From positions 1 through 14,916 of the forward strand of contig JAAWNI010000025.1 in NCBI GenBank assembly GCA_022798855.1: a stretch of DNA of 14,916 nucleotides, given 5' to 3'. The notes beneath the pieces are model-generated. The model saw only the letters and a program-made list of their open reading frames with translations, ran no database searches and was not told the DNA's origin. This stretch comes from Lawsonibacter sp. Its GTDB lineage: Bacteria > Bacillota > Clostridia > Oscillospirales > Oscillospiraceae. Both the position numbers and the translations under genes were made by a program. This document shows, in pieces, positions 5,691 through 12,783 of the stretch (position 1 is its first letter; each line of letters opens with the position of its first letter).

Positions 5691-8414
5691 CGCATCCCCC
5701 GCCGGAGACTGGACGGGCGCCGGCGGAGCGGACACCCCGGCGGGTTCGGGGGTGGCGGTTCCCTGGCGGTACTTCATCTCCTGCCACTGTTCCTTGGTCA
5801 CCAGCAGCTGCCGGGGCTTGGCGCCCTCGAAGGGGCCGACGATCCCCTTCTCCTCCAGCTGGTCCACCAGGCGGGCGGCGCGGGCGTAGCCCAGCTTCAG
5901 CCGGCGCTGGAGCATGGACACGGAAGCCTGTCCTGTCTCCACCACCACCTCTGCGGCGGCGTCGATCAGCTCGTCATAGCCGCCGTCCACATCCTCGGGG
6001 GCGGAGCCGCCCACCCCCTTGGAGCCCTTATCCTTCTCGGCGGCGTTGTGCTCGATCTGCTCCATCACGGAGTTGTCATACTGGGCCGCTCCGCTGTTCT
6101 TCTTCACAAAGCCTACCACGGCGGCCACCTCCGGGTCGGAGATGAAGCAGCCCTGGACCCGCTGGGGCTTGCCGCTGCCCAGGGGGGCGAAGAGCATGTC
6201 TCCCCGGCCCACCAGCTTCTCAGCGCCCTGGGTGTCCAAAATGATCCGGGACTCCATGGCGGAGGCCACGGCGAAGGCGATGCGGGAGGGAATATTGGCC
6301 TTCATCAGGCCGGTGATCACGTCGGCGGAGGGCCGCTGGGTAGCGATTACCAGGTGCATTCCGGCGGCGCGGCCCATCTGGGCCACCCGGCAGATGGACT
6401 CCTCCACCTCCTTGGCAGCTACCAGCATCAGGTCGGCCAGCTCGTCGATGACCACCACGATAAAGGGCATTTTTTCCATCCCCTCGGTGCGGGCGGCCAA
6501 TGCGTTATACTCCTCCAGCTTGCGCACCCCCACCTCGGAGAAGGTGCGGTAACGCTTCATCATCTCGGTCACCGCCCATTGAAGGGCCCCAGCGGCCTTT
6601 TTAGGGTCGGTGACCACGGGGATCAGCAGGTGTGGAATGCCGTTGTAGATGCCCAGCTCCACCATTTTGGGGTCCACCATAATCAGGCGGACCTCCTCCG
6701 GAGTGGCCTTGTACAGCAGGGAGATGATCAGGGAGTTGGTGCACACCGACTTGCCTGAGCCGGTGGTGCCGGCGATGAGCAGGTGGGGCAGCTTGTTGAT
6801 ATCCCCTACGATAGCCTGTCCGCTGATATCCTTGCCCACGGCGAAAGAGGTTTTGGACTTGCCGTCGGTAAAGGCCTTGGCCCCGATCACCGAGTGGATG
6901 CTCACCGGGGAGACGACTTTGTTGGGCACCTCGATGCCCACCACCGAGATTTTATCGGGGATGGGGGCGATGCGCACGCCGGTGGCCCCCAGGGCCAGGG
7001 CGATGTCGTCGGACAGATTGGTCAGCTTGTTCAGCCGGACGCCCTGGTCCAGCTCCAGCTCATACCGGGTGACCGAGGGGCCGCGGACCACGTTGATGAT
7101 GTCCGCGTCGATGCCGAAGGAGTGGATGGTGTCGGTGAGCCGCTGGCGGTTGGCGTTCAGCTCGCTGAGCGCCTGTCCGCCAACCTCCCCCGCCCCCTCG
7201 TTGAGGAGGGACAGGGGTGGGTATTGGTAGGGGGCCGTCTCCAGCCCCATGGCCTGCTGGATCTCCTCCCCCACCTCCGCCGCCTGGGCGGCGGCGTCCT
7301 TCGCGGTGACTTTGCCCATCTCCGGCTGGGGCGCGGGAGCGGGCGGCGGCACAGGGGTCGGAGGAACGGGAGGGGCGGACGGCTCCTCTGGGGGGCTGTA
7401 CGGGCGGACGGCGGCCGGCAGGTCCGGCTGACGGACAGGCTCAGCCTCCACAGGCGCAGCCTGCCCCTGGCCAGGCTGGGTGATGGGCTCCGGCTTGGAA
7501 ATGGAGGGGAAATCCGAATCATGCCGGGAGGGGGGCTCCGGAGCGGCCTTCTCCTCCAGCTCCTCCACGGACCTGGGCTCCTCCCGGGGGCTCAGCAGCT
7601 GGTCGGGCGCAGGGACCCGGGCGCTGCGGTCGAAAAAGCCCTTCTTCTTCCGCTCCGGCGGCGGAGACGGGGCCCGGTCTGTCAGGGGGCCGTCGTCCAC
7701 CGGAATGTCAATGGCCGAACGGGAGGAATTTCTGGGCTGAGGAGCCGGCTCCTCCCGCCGCTCCCTGCGGCGCTCCCGGCGGGGGGCGGGCTCCGGCTCC
7801 GGCTCATACTCATACCGAGGACGGTCCAGCACCCACTGGACAATGTCAAAGACAGTCCGGTTGAAGGCGGCCAGTCCGGCCAGAAGCCCCAACAGTACAA
7901 AGACGATGGCCGCCCCCATGCGGGAGAACAGGGCGATAAAGCACTGGGCCGCGATCCCTCCCAGCGCTCCGCCGGATTTCATCTCCATCCCGCTCTTCAC
8001 CAGAGCGCCCCACAGCTCAGCGTTCCACTCCATGGGCTGGGCCAGGACGCTGTGGAGCAGGCAGGAGAGGAGCAGGGGCAGCAGCAGGGCGCAGGCCAGC
8101 CGCAGGCGGACCGGGCGGCCCCGGTGAAGGCCCAGAATAAACGCCCCCAGCAGCAGGGCCGGAGGGACCAGCCAAAAGCCGTAGCCCATCATCCCTTTCA
8201 GCAGGTCGCAGAAAAAGCTGATAAAGATGGCCTTGATGTCAAAGCAGCCAAAGAGGGAGAAAATAGCCAGCAGCAGACAGGCCACCGCCCCCATCTCCCG
8301 GCGGTAGGGCTGCGCTGTCTGCTTGCGGCTCCCGCCCTTGCTCTTGGAGGAGGATGCGGTCCGGCGCCCCCCGGACGCGGACCGGCTCCCCCCTGTTTTC
8401 TTCTGTGTCGCCAT
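5637..8414 (-). CDS. ftsK: DNA translocase FtsK/SpoIIIE
   Basis: 925 aa. Hexameric dsDNA pump that moves chromosome ends through the division or sporulation septum. The N-terminus is basic (1-40) and is followed by about four membrane segments (41-60, 76-97, 104-121, 155-184). A long linker (about 197-395) is rich in Pro, Glu and Arg. The motor follows: the alpha/beta part has Walker A GTTGSGKS (549-556), Walker B IVVVIDELADLM (652-663) and ATQRPSADVITG (691-702). The gamma winged helix (813-872, ELIDAAAEVVVETGQ onward) would read KOPS-like skew sequences. Residues 885-925 form an extra Pro-rich, acidic tail. The ATG at 8414 has GAAAGGA about 11 nt upstream. The stop codon lies in a palindromic repeat and the last 17 codons are duplicated at 4815-4868. 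FtsK and SpoIIIE cannot be told apart from sequence alone. Confidence 0.96.
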   Translation of the reverse strand: MATQKKTGGSRSASGGRRTASSSKSKGGSRKQTAQPYRREMGAVACLLLAIFSLFGCFDIKAIFISFFCDLLKGMMGYGFWLVPPALLLGAFILGLHRGRPVRLRLACALLLPLLLSCLLHSVLAQPMEWNAELWGALVKSGMEMKSGGALGGIAAQCFIALFSRMGAAIVFVLLGLLAGLAAFNRTVFDIVQWVLDRPRYEYEPEPEPAPRRERRRERREEPAPQPRNSSRSAIDIPVDDGPLTDRAPSPPPERKKKGFFDRSARVPAPDQLLSPREEPRSVEELEEKAAPEPPSRHDSDFPSISKPEPITQPGQGQAAPVEAEPVRQPDLPAAVRPYSPPEEPSAPPVPPTPVPPPAPAPQPEMGKVTAKDAAAQAAEVGEEIQQAMGLETAPYQYPPLSLLNEGAGEVGGQALSELNANRQRLTDTIHSFGIDADIINVVRGPSVTRYELELDQGVRLNKLTNLSDDIALALGATGVRIAPIPDKISVVGIEVPNKVVSPVSIHSVIGAKAFTDGKSKTSFAVGKDISGQAIVGDINKLPHLLIAGTTGSGKSVCTNSLIISLLYKATPEEVRLIMVDPKMVELGIYNGIPHLLIPVVTDPKKAAGALQWAVTEMMKRYRTFSEVGVRKLEEYNALAARTEGMEKMPFIVVVIDELADLMLVAAKEVEESICRVAQMGRAAGMHLVIATQRPSADVITGLMKANIPSRIAFAVASAMESRIILDTQGAEKLVGRGDMLFAPLGSGKPQRVQGCFISDPEVAAVVGFVKKNSGAAQYDNSVMEQIEHNAAEKDKGSKGVGGSAPEDVDGGYDELIDAAAEVVVETGQASVSMLQRRLKLGYARAARLVDQLEEKGIVGPFEGAKPRQLLVTKEQWQEMKYRQGTATPEPAGVSAPPAPVQSPAGDAPPFDVEDALDRAEEDTL

Positions 8415-8438
8415 ATGTAAATCGTTCCTTTCAGGATT

Positions 8439-8467
8439 ACTATAGCAGGATCCAAAATTGCAGACAA
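8439..8467 (-). promoter_or_regulatory. Likely ftsK promoter inside an inverted-repeat arm
   Basis: On the minus strand TTGTCT (8467-8462), a 17-nt spacer and TATAGT (8444-8439) preceded by TGC form a good extended -10 promoter, 25 nt before the ftsK ATG. Almost all of it lies in the left terminal arm of the element at 8440-8571. The mirror arm (8544-8572) carries TTGCCA, 17 nt and TATAGA, facing the other way. Confidence 0.6.
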
Positions 8468-8571
8468 AGGCGCTCCGTAGGGCGCGACGACCCGGCGCGC
8501 CGTTTGCGGCAGGTCGGCGGGCCGAGGTCGTCCCGCCCTACATTTGCCAGCAATTTTGATGATTGCTATAG
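8440..8571. repeat. MITE-like nested inverted-repeat element
   Basis: The outer arms begin with CTATAGCA at 8440 and end with TGCTATAG at 8571. They stay about 75-80% complementary for about 28 bp, including a shared CAAAATTGC block. Inside lies a second palindrome, GTAGGGC at 8477 to GCCCTAC at 8541, with about 26-bp arms and a loop near 8503-8514. No transposase and no clear target-site duplication were seen. It separates ftsK from the next element. Confidence 0.7.
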
Positions 8572-8654
8572 AGTCTGTTTGAAAGCTGATTTTTGCCTTG
8601 CAGGGCAAAAAATCCTCTCACCAATCCAAATACGTCGAGATGCAAAACAGGCTC
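8571..8654. repeat. Second palindromic element abutting the uppP stop
   Basis: The outer arms are GAGTCTGTTTG (8571-8581) and CAAAACAGGCTC (8643-8654). An inner hairpin pairs GATTTTTGCC (8588-8597) with GGCAAAAAATC (8604-8614) with one bulge. It fills the rest of the ftsK-uppP gap and ends at the base before the uppP stop codon. It may serve as the uppP terminator on the minus strand, because T-rich sequence is within the stem, but it does not have a classical layout. Confidence 0.55.
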
Positions 8655-9506
8655 TTACGCCGCCGGCAGCGTCCAGCCCATGACATTCAGCAGGATGAAC
8701 AGCGCGCCGGCCCCCCAGCAGTAGAAGGCAAAAGCGCCGAACTTCCCCTTGTCGGCCAGCAGCTTGACCAGTTGGATGGAGAAATAGCCCACCACAGCGG
8801 CAATGGCCATGCCCAGCAGGTACTTGGGCAGATTTTCGGCGGGGACGCCCCCCTCTATCTTCGCCACGTCCAGCACCTCCAGCAGGGTGGCCCCCAGCAC
8901 GGCGGGCAGGGACATGAGGAAGGAGTACCGCACGGCAAATTTCCGGTCGAAGCCCCGGACCATGCCGGCGGAGATGGTGCAGCCGGAGCGGGACAGCCCC
9001 GGGATGGTGGCGCAGCCCTGGGCCACGCCCACCAGCAGTACGTCCAGCAAAGTGGCGCTGCGCACCGTCTTATGCCCGCGGGCCATCTGGTCGGAGAGAA
9101 ACAGGATGCACCCGGTGGCCAGCAGGGCGCAGGAGACGAAAATGGGGCTGCCCCCCAGCGCTTCCACCCGGTCCTTCAGGGGGAGCACCAAAAACAGCGG
9201 CAGCGTACCCACAATAATCAGCAGCACCATGCGCCTGGCCTCGGGTGGATTGCCCCGCCGGGGCTGGTGGGAGAATATGTCCCCAAAAAAGGAGAAAAAC
9301 TCCACGATCATATCCCAGATATCCCGCCAGTAGACCACGCACACCGCCAAAAGGGTGGCGAAGTGGAGCAGGACATTGAACAGCTGGTCCGGTTCCTCCA
9401 TGCCAAAAAAGTGCTGGAACAAGGTCAGGTGCCCTGAGCTGGAGATGGGCAGAAATTCAGCCACGCCCTGGACAAGGCCCAGGATGGCGGATTCGAAATA
9501 CGTCAA
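8655..9506 (-). CDS. uppP: Undecaprenyl-diphosphatase (BacA/UppP)
   Basis: 283 aa from the chosen start, close to the family norm of about 265-285. Membrane enzyme that removes a phosphate from undecaprenyl pyrophosphate, recycling the lipid carrier for peptidoglycan and giving some bacitracin tolerance. The first catalytic motif QGVAEFLPISSSGHL (13-27) has Q13 and E17 of the (E/Q)xxxE motif, plus S23 and H26. The second, PGLSRSG (near residue 170), holds the essential arginine. About eight hydrophobic segments follow the family pattern. I place the start at TTG 9506 because GGGAGG is 8 nt upstream. ATG 9539 and ATG 9644 lie before that site, have no ribosome site of their own, and would add an N-terminus unknown in the family. 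Confidence 0.94.
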   Translation of the reverse strand: MTYFESAILGLVQGVAEFLPISSSGHLTLFQHFFGMEEPDQLFNVLLHFATLLAVCVVYWRDIWDMIVEFFSFFGDIFSHQPRRGNPPEARRMVLLIIVGTLPLFLVLPLKDRVEALGGSPIFVSCALLATGCILFLSDQMARGHKTVRSATLLDVLLVGVAQGCATIPGLSRSGCTISAGMVRGFDRKFAVRYSFLMSLPAVLGATLLEVLDVAKIEGGVPAENLPKYLLGMAIAAVVGYFSIQLVKLLADKGKFGAFAFYCWGAGALFILLNVMGWTLPAA

Positions 9507-9523
9507 AGCTGTGTACCTCCCAA

Positions 9524-9539
9524 ATGGGCAAAAGCCCAT
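9524..9539. promoter_or_regulatory. Small hairpin next to the uppP ribosome site
   Basis: ATGGGC and GCCCAT form a perfect 6-bp stem with a four-base A/T loop, 2 nt upstream of the TGGGAGG of uppP. It could modulate initiation at the weak TTG start. Seen in sequence; function is a guess. Confidence 0.35.
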
Positions 9540-9552
9540 AAAATCACTGAAT

Positions 9553-9585
9553 ATTATATTAACACAGGACTGGAAAAAATTCCAG
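9553..9585 (-). promoter_or_regulatory. Candidate uppP promoter with dyad at the -35 region
   Basis: A perfect TATAAT is at 9558-9553 on the minus strand, 47 nt before the TTG start. No good -35 box precedes it. Instead a perfect dyad CTGGAA-4 nt-TTCCAG (9570-9585) covers about -21 to -36 relative to the expected start, which suggests a regulator-dependent promoter. Confidence 0.45.
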
Positions 9586-9638
9586 TACTTTTCTTTCCCC
9601 TGCCACATAATCAGACAGAAATTTTTTTGCAAACGCTG

Positions 9639-9667
9639 TTGCAATGCGTCACATTTTATGTTATTCT
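9639..9667 (+). promoter_or_regulatory. Weak promoter candidate for the small zinc-finger gene
   Basis: TTGCAA (9639-9644), a 17-nt spacer and TATTCT (9662-9667). Both boxes match 4/6. Downstream, the leader contains a GTGTTG/CAACAC stem (9684-9710). It is the best pair in the divergent uppP gap, but not a strong one. Confidence 0.3.
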
Positions 9668-9743
9668 AAATTATGTGAGAATCGTGTTGCTTTCTCGTAA
9701 AAGACAACACATTCTTAACAATATATTTGAGGAGGACTATTTC

Positions 9744-9992
9744 ATGTCAGTATGCAGCAAGTGTTATAAGAGTCTGGGTTTGTTCGGCCGCAAAACCATC
9801 CGGGGCGACGACTATTGTTCCAGCTGCGCCGAATCAGTCCCCAGCTGCGACAAGTGCAAATATCATTACAACAGCGACATCCATCCCCGTTTTGGCTGCT
9901 GCGCCTATTTCAACCAGTATTTGCAGGACTACGACAACGTGTGTGAAGCCTATGAGAAAGGCCGGCAGGTACATCCTGACGTATCCGTGTAA
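9744..9992 (+). CDS. Small DUF4428-like zinc-finger protein
   Basis: 82 aa. The N-terminal CSKCYKSLGLFGRKTIRGDD (4-23) followed by YCSSC (24-28) matches the treble-clef zinc finger seen in DUF4428-type proteins: C4, C7, C25, C28. A second group has C35-D-K-C38, H41, H47 and C52-C53, which could form another metal site. The start ATG at 9744 has TTTGAGGAGG 8 nt upstream. The frame is open to 9627, but that part has no ribosome site. It is transcribed away from uppP and ends in a strong terminator shared with tepA. No partner or enzymatic role can be inferred; these domains often sit at the N-terminus of larger membrane proteins, whereas here it stands alone. Confidence 0.8.
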   Translation: MSVCSKCYKSLGLFGRKTIRGDDYCSSCAESVPSCDKCKYHYNSDIHPRFGCCAYFNQYLQDYDNVCEAYEKGRQVHPDVSV

Positions 9993-9993
9993 C

Positions 9994-10037
9994 ATAAGAG
10001 CCGCAGGGAAAAATCCCCGCGGCTCTTATCATTTTTT
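9994..10037 (+). terminator. Strong intrinsic terminator between convergent genes
   Basis: A perfect 11-bp stem pairs 9994-10004 with 10019-10029. The loop has an inner GGG...CCC pairing, and six T follow (10032-10037). It starts 2 nt after the TAA of the zinc-finger gene. On the minus strand it immediately follows the tepA stop and, with TTATG after it, may also stop tepA transcription. Confidence 0.88.
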
Positions 10038-10709
10038 CTCCTCGATCATCTCATACAGACAGCCCAAGGCGTCGGACAGCCCGCCGATGCGGTCGATCAG
10101 GCCCAGCTCCACCGCTTCCTCGCCGTAGATGACGCTGCCCACGTCGGCGGCCAGCTCCCCGGTCTGGAGCATCAGCTTTGTAAAGGCTTCCCTCTTTACA
10201 TGACTATTTGCCGTAACAAATTGCAGGATACGCTCCTGAATGCGCTCGAAGTAGTAGAAGGTCTGGGGCACGCCGATGACCAGGCCGTTGAGCCGCACCG
10301 GATGGATGGTCATGGCCGCCGAGGGCGCGATGAAGGATTTTTTTGCTGACACCGCCAGGGGCACCCCGATGGAGTGGCTTCCGCCCAGCACCAGGGAGGC
10401 GGTGGGCTTGGACATGGAAGCGATCACCTCTGAGATAGCCAGCCCGGCTTCCACGTCCCCCCCGCCGTTGTTCAGCAGGATGAGCAGGCCGTCGATCTCT
10501 TCGCTGCCCTCAATGGTGGCCAGCAGGGGCAGGACGTGTTCGTATTTGGTGCTCTTGCTGGTGGGGGGCAGCAGCTGATGGCCCTCGATCTGCCCCACAA
10601 TGGTCAGCACGTAGATAGTCCCCCGGTCCGTGCGGATCAGCGACGAGCCCAGGTCGATGATTGGTTGGATATCCCCCTCTTGGGGCAGCTGGTTTTGTTC
10701 CTCGTCCAT
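10029..10709 (-). CDS. tepA: ClpP-like serine protease, TepA family
   Basis: 226 aa. ClpP/crotonase fold of the translocation-enhancing protein type (B. subtilis TepA/YmfB). Visible are GQIEGH (39-44), LLNNGGGDVEAGLAI (78-92), the nucleophile segment GGSHSIGVPLAVSA (109-122) with S113 in the ClpP serine position, H136 in MTIHPV, and AADVG (187-191) with D189 as likely third residue. YGEEAVELGLIDRIGG closes the fold, as in ClpP. There is no signal peptide, so it acts in the cytoplasm. In many Firmicutes tepA lies directly upstream of spoIIIE/ftsK; here uppP and a divergent small gene separate them on the same strand. The start ATG at 10709 has CAGGAGG 8 nt upstream. Confidence 0.9.
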   Translation of the reverse strand: MDEEQNQLPQEGDIQPIIDLGSSLIRTDRGTIYVLTIVGQIEGHQLLPPTSKSTKYEHVLPLLATIEGSEEIDGLLILLNNGGGDVEAGLAISEVIASMSKPTASLVLGGSHSIGVPLAVSAKKSFIAPSAAMTIHPVRLNGLVIGVPQTFYYFERIQERILQFVTANSHVKREAFTKLMLQTGELAADVGSVIYGEEAVELGLIDRIGGLSDALGCLYEMIEEKK

Positions 10710-10737
10710 GGATGTTCCCTCCTGTATTTCCCGTGGC

Positions 10738-10758
10738 GGAGACGGCTTGGCCGTCTCC
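10738..10758. repeat. Hairpin upstream of tepA
   Basis: GGAGACGGC and GCCGTCTCC form a perfect 9-bp stem with a 3-nt loop. It resembles in style the GGACACGGC hairpin of the 5557-5640 element but lacks a GTAGGG boundary. It would be in the 5' leader of tepA. No T-run follows on either strand. Confidence 0.4.
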
Positions 10759-10894
10759 CCGCGTCCCCGTTAGGATATGCGGAACAGCGGATTTTAGCCG
10801 CTCCCCTTTTGGGGGCCGTCCTCTGTCCGGCCCAGGCCCCGGTCTGTTTGACATTTTTTTCATTTTTTTGTGCTGATTTGGCCCGCTGGGCTGT

Positions 10895-10913
10895 TATAAT
10901 ATTGAGGCCTCAA
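10895..10913 (+). promoter_or_regulatory. -10 box and adjacent palindrome before the sigma factor
   Basis: A perfect TATAAT (10895-10900) is followed by the perfect palindrome TTGAGGCCTCAA (10902-10913), which would cover the transcription start. There is no -35 box at 16-18 nt; a TTGACA at 10848 is 41 nt away and too far. The promoter may need an activator, or the palindrome may be an operator. Confidence 0.4.
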
Positions 10914-10936
10914 ACAAACCGGAAGGGGGTGTGCCG

Positions 10937-11395
10937 ATGGAGCCGGACGCCGTACTGACTCTTTTCGACCGCTTTGCCGACGCAGTTTACCGCGTGGCGC
11001 TCAGCTATCTCCGCTCCCCCCAGGAAGCGGAAGACGCTGTGCAGACTGTCTTCCTCAAGCTCCTGGAGAAGAACGTGGAGATTTATCCCAACAAAGAGCG
11101 GGCGTTTTTGACGAAAATGACCATCAACCACTGCAAGAACATACTCAGCTCAGCCAAGACACGGAGCACCGTCCCGCTGGACGAAACTGTTCCGCTGGTA
11201 CAGCCGGAGGATCAGGCGCTTTTCCGCGCGGTCATGGAACTGCCGGAGAAGTACCGGGCCGTGGTCTGCCTGCATTATTTTGAGGGCTACTCCTTCCGGG
11301 AGATCGCCAAGTTCCTGGGCATCGGCGCCTCCGCCGTCTCCATGCGCCTGGTTCGGGCCAGGTCCATCTTGAAACAACAGATTGGGAGGGATTGA
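10937..11395 (+). CDS. RNA polymerase sigma factor, sigma-70 family (ECF-type)
   Basis: 152 aa, the size of a two-domain ECF sigma factor. Region 2 spans about 5-72, with FDRFADAVYRVALSYLRSPQEAEDAVQTVFLK (10-41) as the core-binding and -10 recognition part. Region 4 spans about 95-148: ELPEKYRAVVCLHYFEGYSF (101-120), then REIAKFLGIGASAVSMRLVR (121-140), the -35-reading helix-turn-helix. It redirects RNA polymerase to a small regulon. The ATG at 10937 has AGGGGG 7 nt upstream; a GTG at 10931 is too close to that site. One nucleotide separates its stop from the start of the membrane protein that follows, the classic sigma/anti-sigma arrangement. The trigger cannot be read from the sequence. Confidence 0.92.
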   Translation: MEPDAVLTLFDRFADAVYRVALSYLRSPQEAEDAVQTVFLKLLEKNVEIYPNKERAFLTKMTINHCKNILSSAKTRSTVPLDETVPLVQPEDQALFRAVMELPEKYRAVVCLHYFEGYSFREIAKFLGIGASAVSMRLVRARSILKQQIGRD

Positions 11396-11396
11396 C

Positions 11397-12332
11397 ATGG
11401 AACGAAGCTTCAACCGCATCTCTAAGACGCTGAAAATGCCTGAGGAGAGCCGGGAACGCGTTCGCGCCCAGCTTGCCTCCTACGCGGCAAATCAGGAGGT
11501 AATTCATATGAGAAAAACAAACCTGAAAAAATTCATACCGCTGACCGCAGCCGCCATAGCCATTTTGTCTTTGACTCTGGCCGCCGCAGTCATAGCGCCA
11601 CAGTTCCGGAATGACATTATTGTGAACAGCGTTGACGACATTCCAGACCCCGCAAGCACAAATGCCCCTAGCATGGCAGCCATCACGGCCCCTAACGGAA
11701 ATCCCCCCTCTACCTTGGAAGAGATTACAGAATCCGACCGGTTTAAATCGGACGGCTGGCTGTCCAAAGAGACTATCCACGGGGCCAATGTCCTTGGATA
11801 CGGCACATGGGACGATGTGGAGATCCTGGACAATGACGCCCCGGTCCGCAGCCGCCGTGTCAGCCGGACCGACGGCGCAGTAAAGGTGGAATATACCGCC
11901 GAAAACCCCATCGACCTGGTGGAGACGCTGACAGGGCGCGTCTCCTTCGACCTGTCCTGGATGGATGGGCATTACGACTATGTCCCGGACGCCAACTTCT
12001 CATATGTAATAACAGACCCTGAGGGAAATTATGCCGGCGAGGTATTTTACGCTCTCTACGCGAAGCGGGACAAGAGCGGGTATATCCGGGTAGAACTCGA
12101 CTACACCGCAGAAAAAGAACCACTGAGCCCAAGCTATATTGTTGATGGAAGTTACGAGACTGCCTACTACTACACAACCCCAGAGGGCTATGAGTTCCTG
12201 ATCCAATTGCACAAGGGCCATGTCTGGGTGAAATGCAGCACGAATTACACCGGCGTTGGCCTGTATGGCGCGCATCTGACCAGGGATGAGGTGGAAGATA
12301 TTTTAGACAATCTGTCGCTGTCCATCCAATAA
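11397..12332 (+). CDS. Membrane-anchored probable anti-sigma factor
   Basis: 311 aa. A short cytoplasmic N-terminus (1-45; RSFNRISKTLKMPEESRERV at 3-22) would be the sigma-binding part. A single membrane helix is at about 46-68 (FIPLTAAAIAILSLTLAAAV), and about 240 residues lie outside the cell. The outer part is beta-rich with aromatic segments (SDGWLSKETIHGANVLGYGTW, WMDGHYDYVPDANFSYVI, YYYTTPEGYEFLIQLHKGHVWV) and ends in an EVEDILDNLSL helix. The start ATG at 11397 has GGGAGG 7 nt upstream. There is no zinc-binding ZAS motif in the N-terminus. The identity as anti-sigma rests on topology and on the one-nucleotide spacing from the sigma gene; similar proteins carry DUF4367 or DUF4179, and I cannot assign which. 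Confidence 0.75.
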   Translation: MERSFNRISKTLKMPEESRERVRAQLASYAANQEVIHMRKTNLKKFIPLTAAAIAILSLTLAAAVIAPQFRNDIIVNSVDDIPDPASTNAPSMAAITAPNGNPPSTLEEITESDRFKSDGWLSKETIHGANVLGYGTWDDVEILDNDAPVRSRRVSRTDGAVKVEYTAENPIDLVETLTGRVSFDLSWMDGHYDYVPDANFSYVITDPEGNYAGEVFYALYAKRDKSGYIRVELDYTAEKEPLSPSYIVDGSYETAYYYTTPEGYEFLIQLHKGHVWVKCSTNYTGVGLYGAHLTRDEVEDILDNLSLSIQ

Positions 12333-12333
12333 C

Positions 12334-12381
12334 AAGCAGAGCCCCCGGGGGGCCCGCTGGCTGGCGGGCTCCCCTCTGCTT
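12334..12381. terminator. GC-rich stem-loop between convergent genes
   Basis: The outer arms AAGCAGAG (12334-12341) and CTCTGCTT (12374-12381) pair perfectly. Inside, GCCCGC pairs with GCGGGC. No T-run follows on either strand, so termination strength is uncertain. It stands between the anti-sigma gene and the Spo0A-like gene, which point towards each other. Confidence 0.45.
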
Positions 12382-12416
12382 CCCCCCCCGCTCTGCCGTG
12401 CGTCCAGCGGGGCCGC

Positions 12417-12782
12417 TCAGGAAGACGCCGCTTTTTCCACCCTTTGCTCCGGCACGTTCGCGGACAGGATCGCCAGCATCTGCGCGGTGTGGGGTTTATG
12501 CTCCAGAGTCCTGTGGGCCATTTCCTCCAGCAAAGGCCGGTTCTCCCGCCAGATAATGGCGTTCACCATCCGGATGTTCCGTTCTACGGCCTTCCAGTTG
12601 GTATTGTACTGCTTCGCTATCTCGGGATACAGCCACTTTGTCACCAGCAGCAGGCGGTCCGGCTGATCTATGCACAGTGATACCGCATACGCTGTGTGGA
12701 AAAAGCCGACGTAATTCGCGGTCACGCCAAGGCGGTACAGCATATCGTATATATCCGTCGTGCTATATCTTACTTCCATCAT
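12417..12782 (-). CDS. Stand-alone Spo0A C-terminal (effector) domain protein
   Basis: 121 aa. It aligns with the DNA-binding domain of Spo0A over almost its whole length: YDMLYRLGVTANYVGFFHTA (12-31), VTKWLYPEIAKQYNT (47-61) and NWKAVERNIRMVNAIIWREN (62-81), then a C-terminal helix. The recognition helix keeps E67, R68 and R71 of the VER-x-x-R pattern; the corresponding Glu and two Arg contact the 0A box in Spo0A. There is no receiver domain, so phosphorylation control as in Spo0A is absent. The start is ATG 12782 or the next codon, ATG 12779; GAGGTGAT lies just before, inside the last codons of the XRE gene, so the two are coupled. Target sites of the 0A type lie close by (13103, 13186, 13760). 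Confidence 0.88.
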   Translation of the reverse strand: MMEVRYSTTDIYDMLYRLGVTANYVGFFHTAYAVSLCIDQPDRLLLVTKWLYPEIAKQYNTNWKAVERNIRMVNAIIWRENRPLLEEMAHRTLEHKPHTAQMLAILSANVPEQRVEKAASS

Positions 12783-12783
12783 A

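Noticed and set aside
5439..8420. Long plus-strand open frames opposite ftsK, including one of 545 codons
   Set aside because: High GC content opens the antisense frames; they have low-complexity His/Gly/Arg-rich translations, no ribosome sites and lie fully opposite a clear ftsK.
9507..9644. Longer N-terminus for UppP
   Set aside because: It would cross the ribosome site, a -10 box and two hairpins, and the family starts close to the YFESAILGLVQG segment.
10848..10900. TTGACA at 10848 as the -35 box of the TATAAT at 10895
   Set aside because: The spacer is 41 nt, far beyond the 16-18 nt needed.
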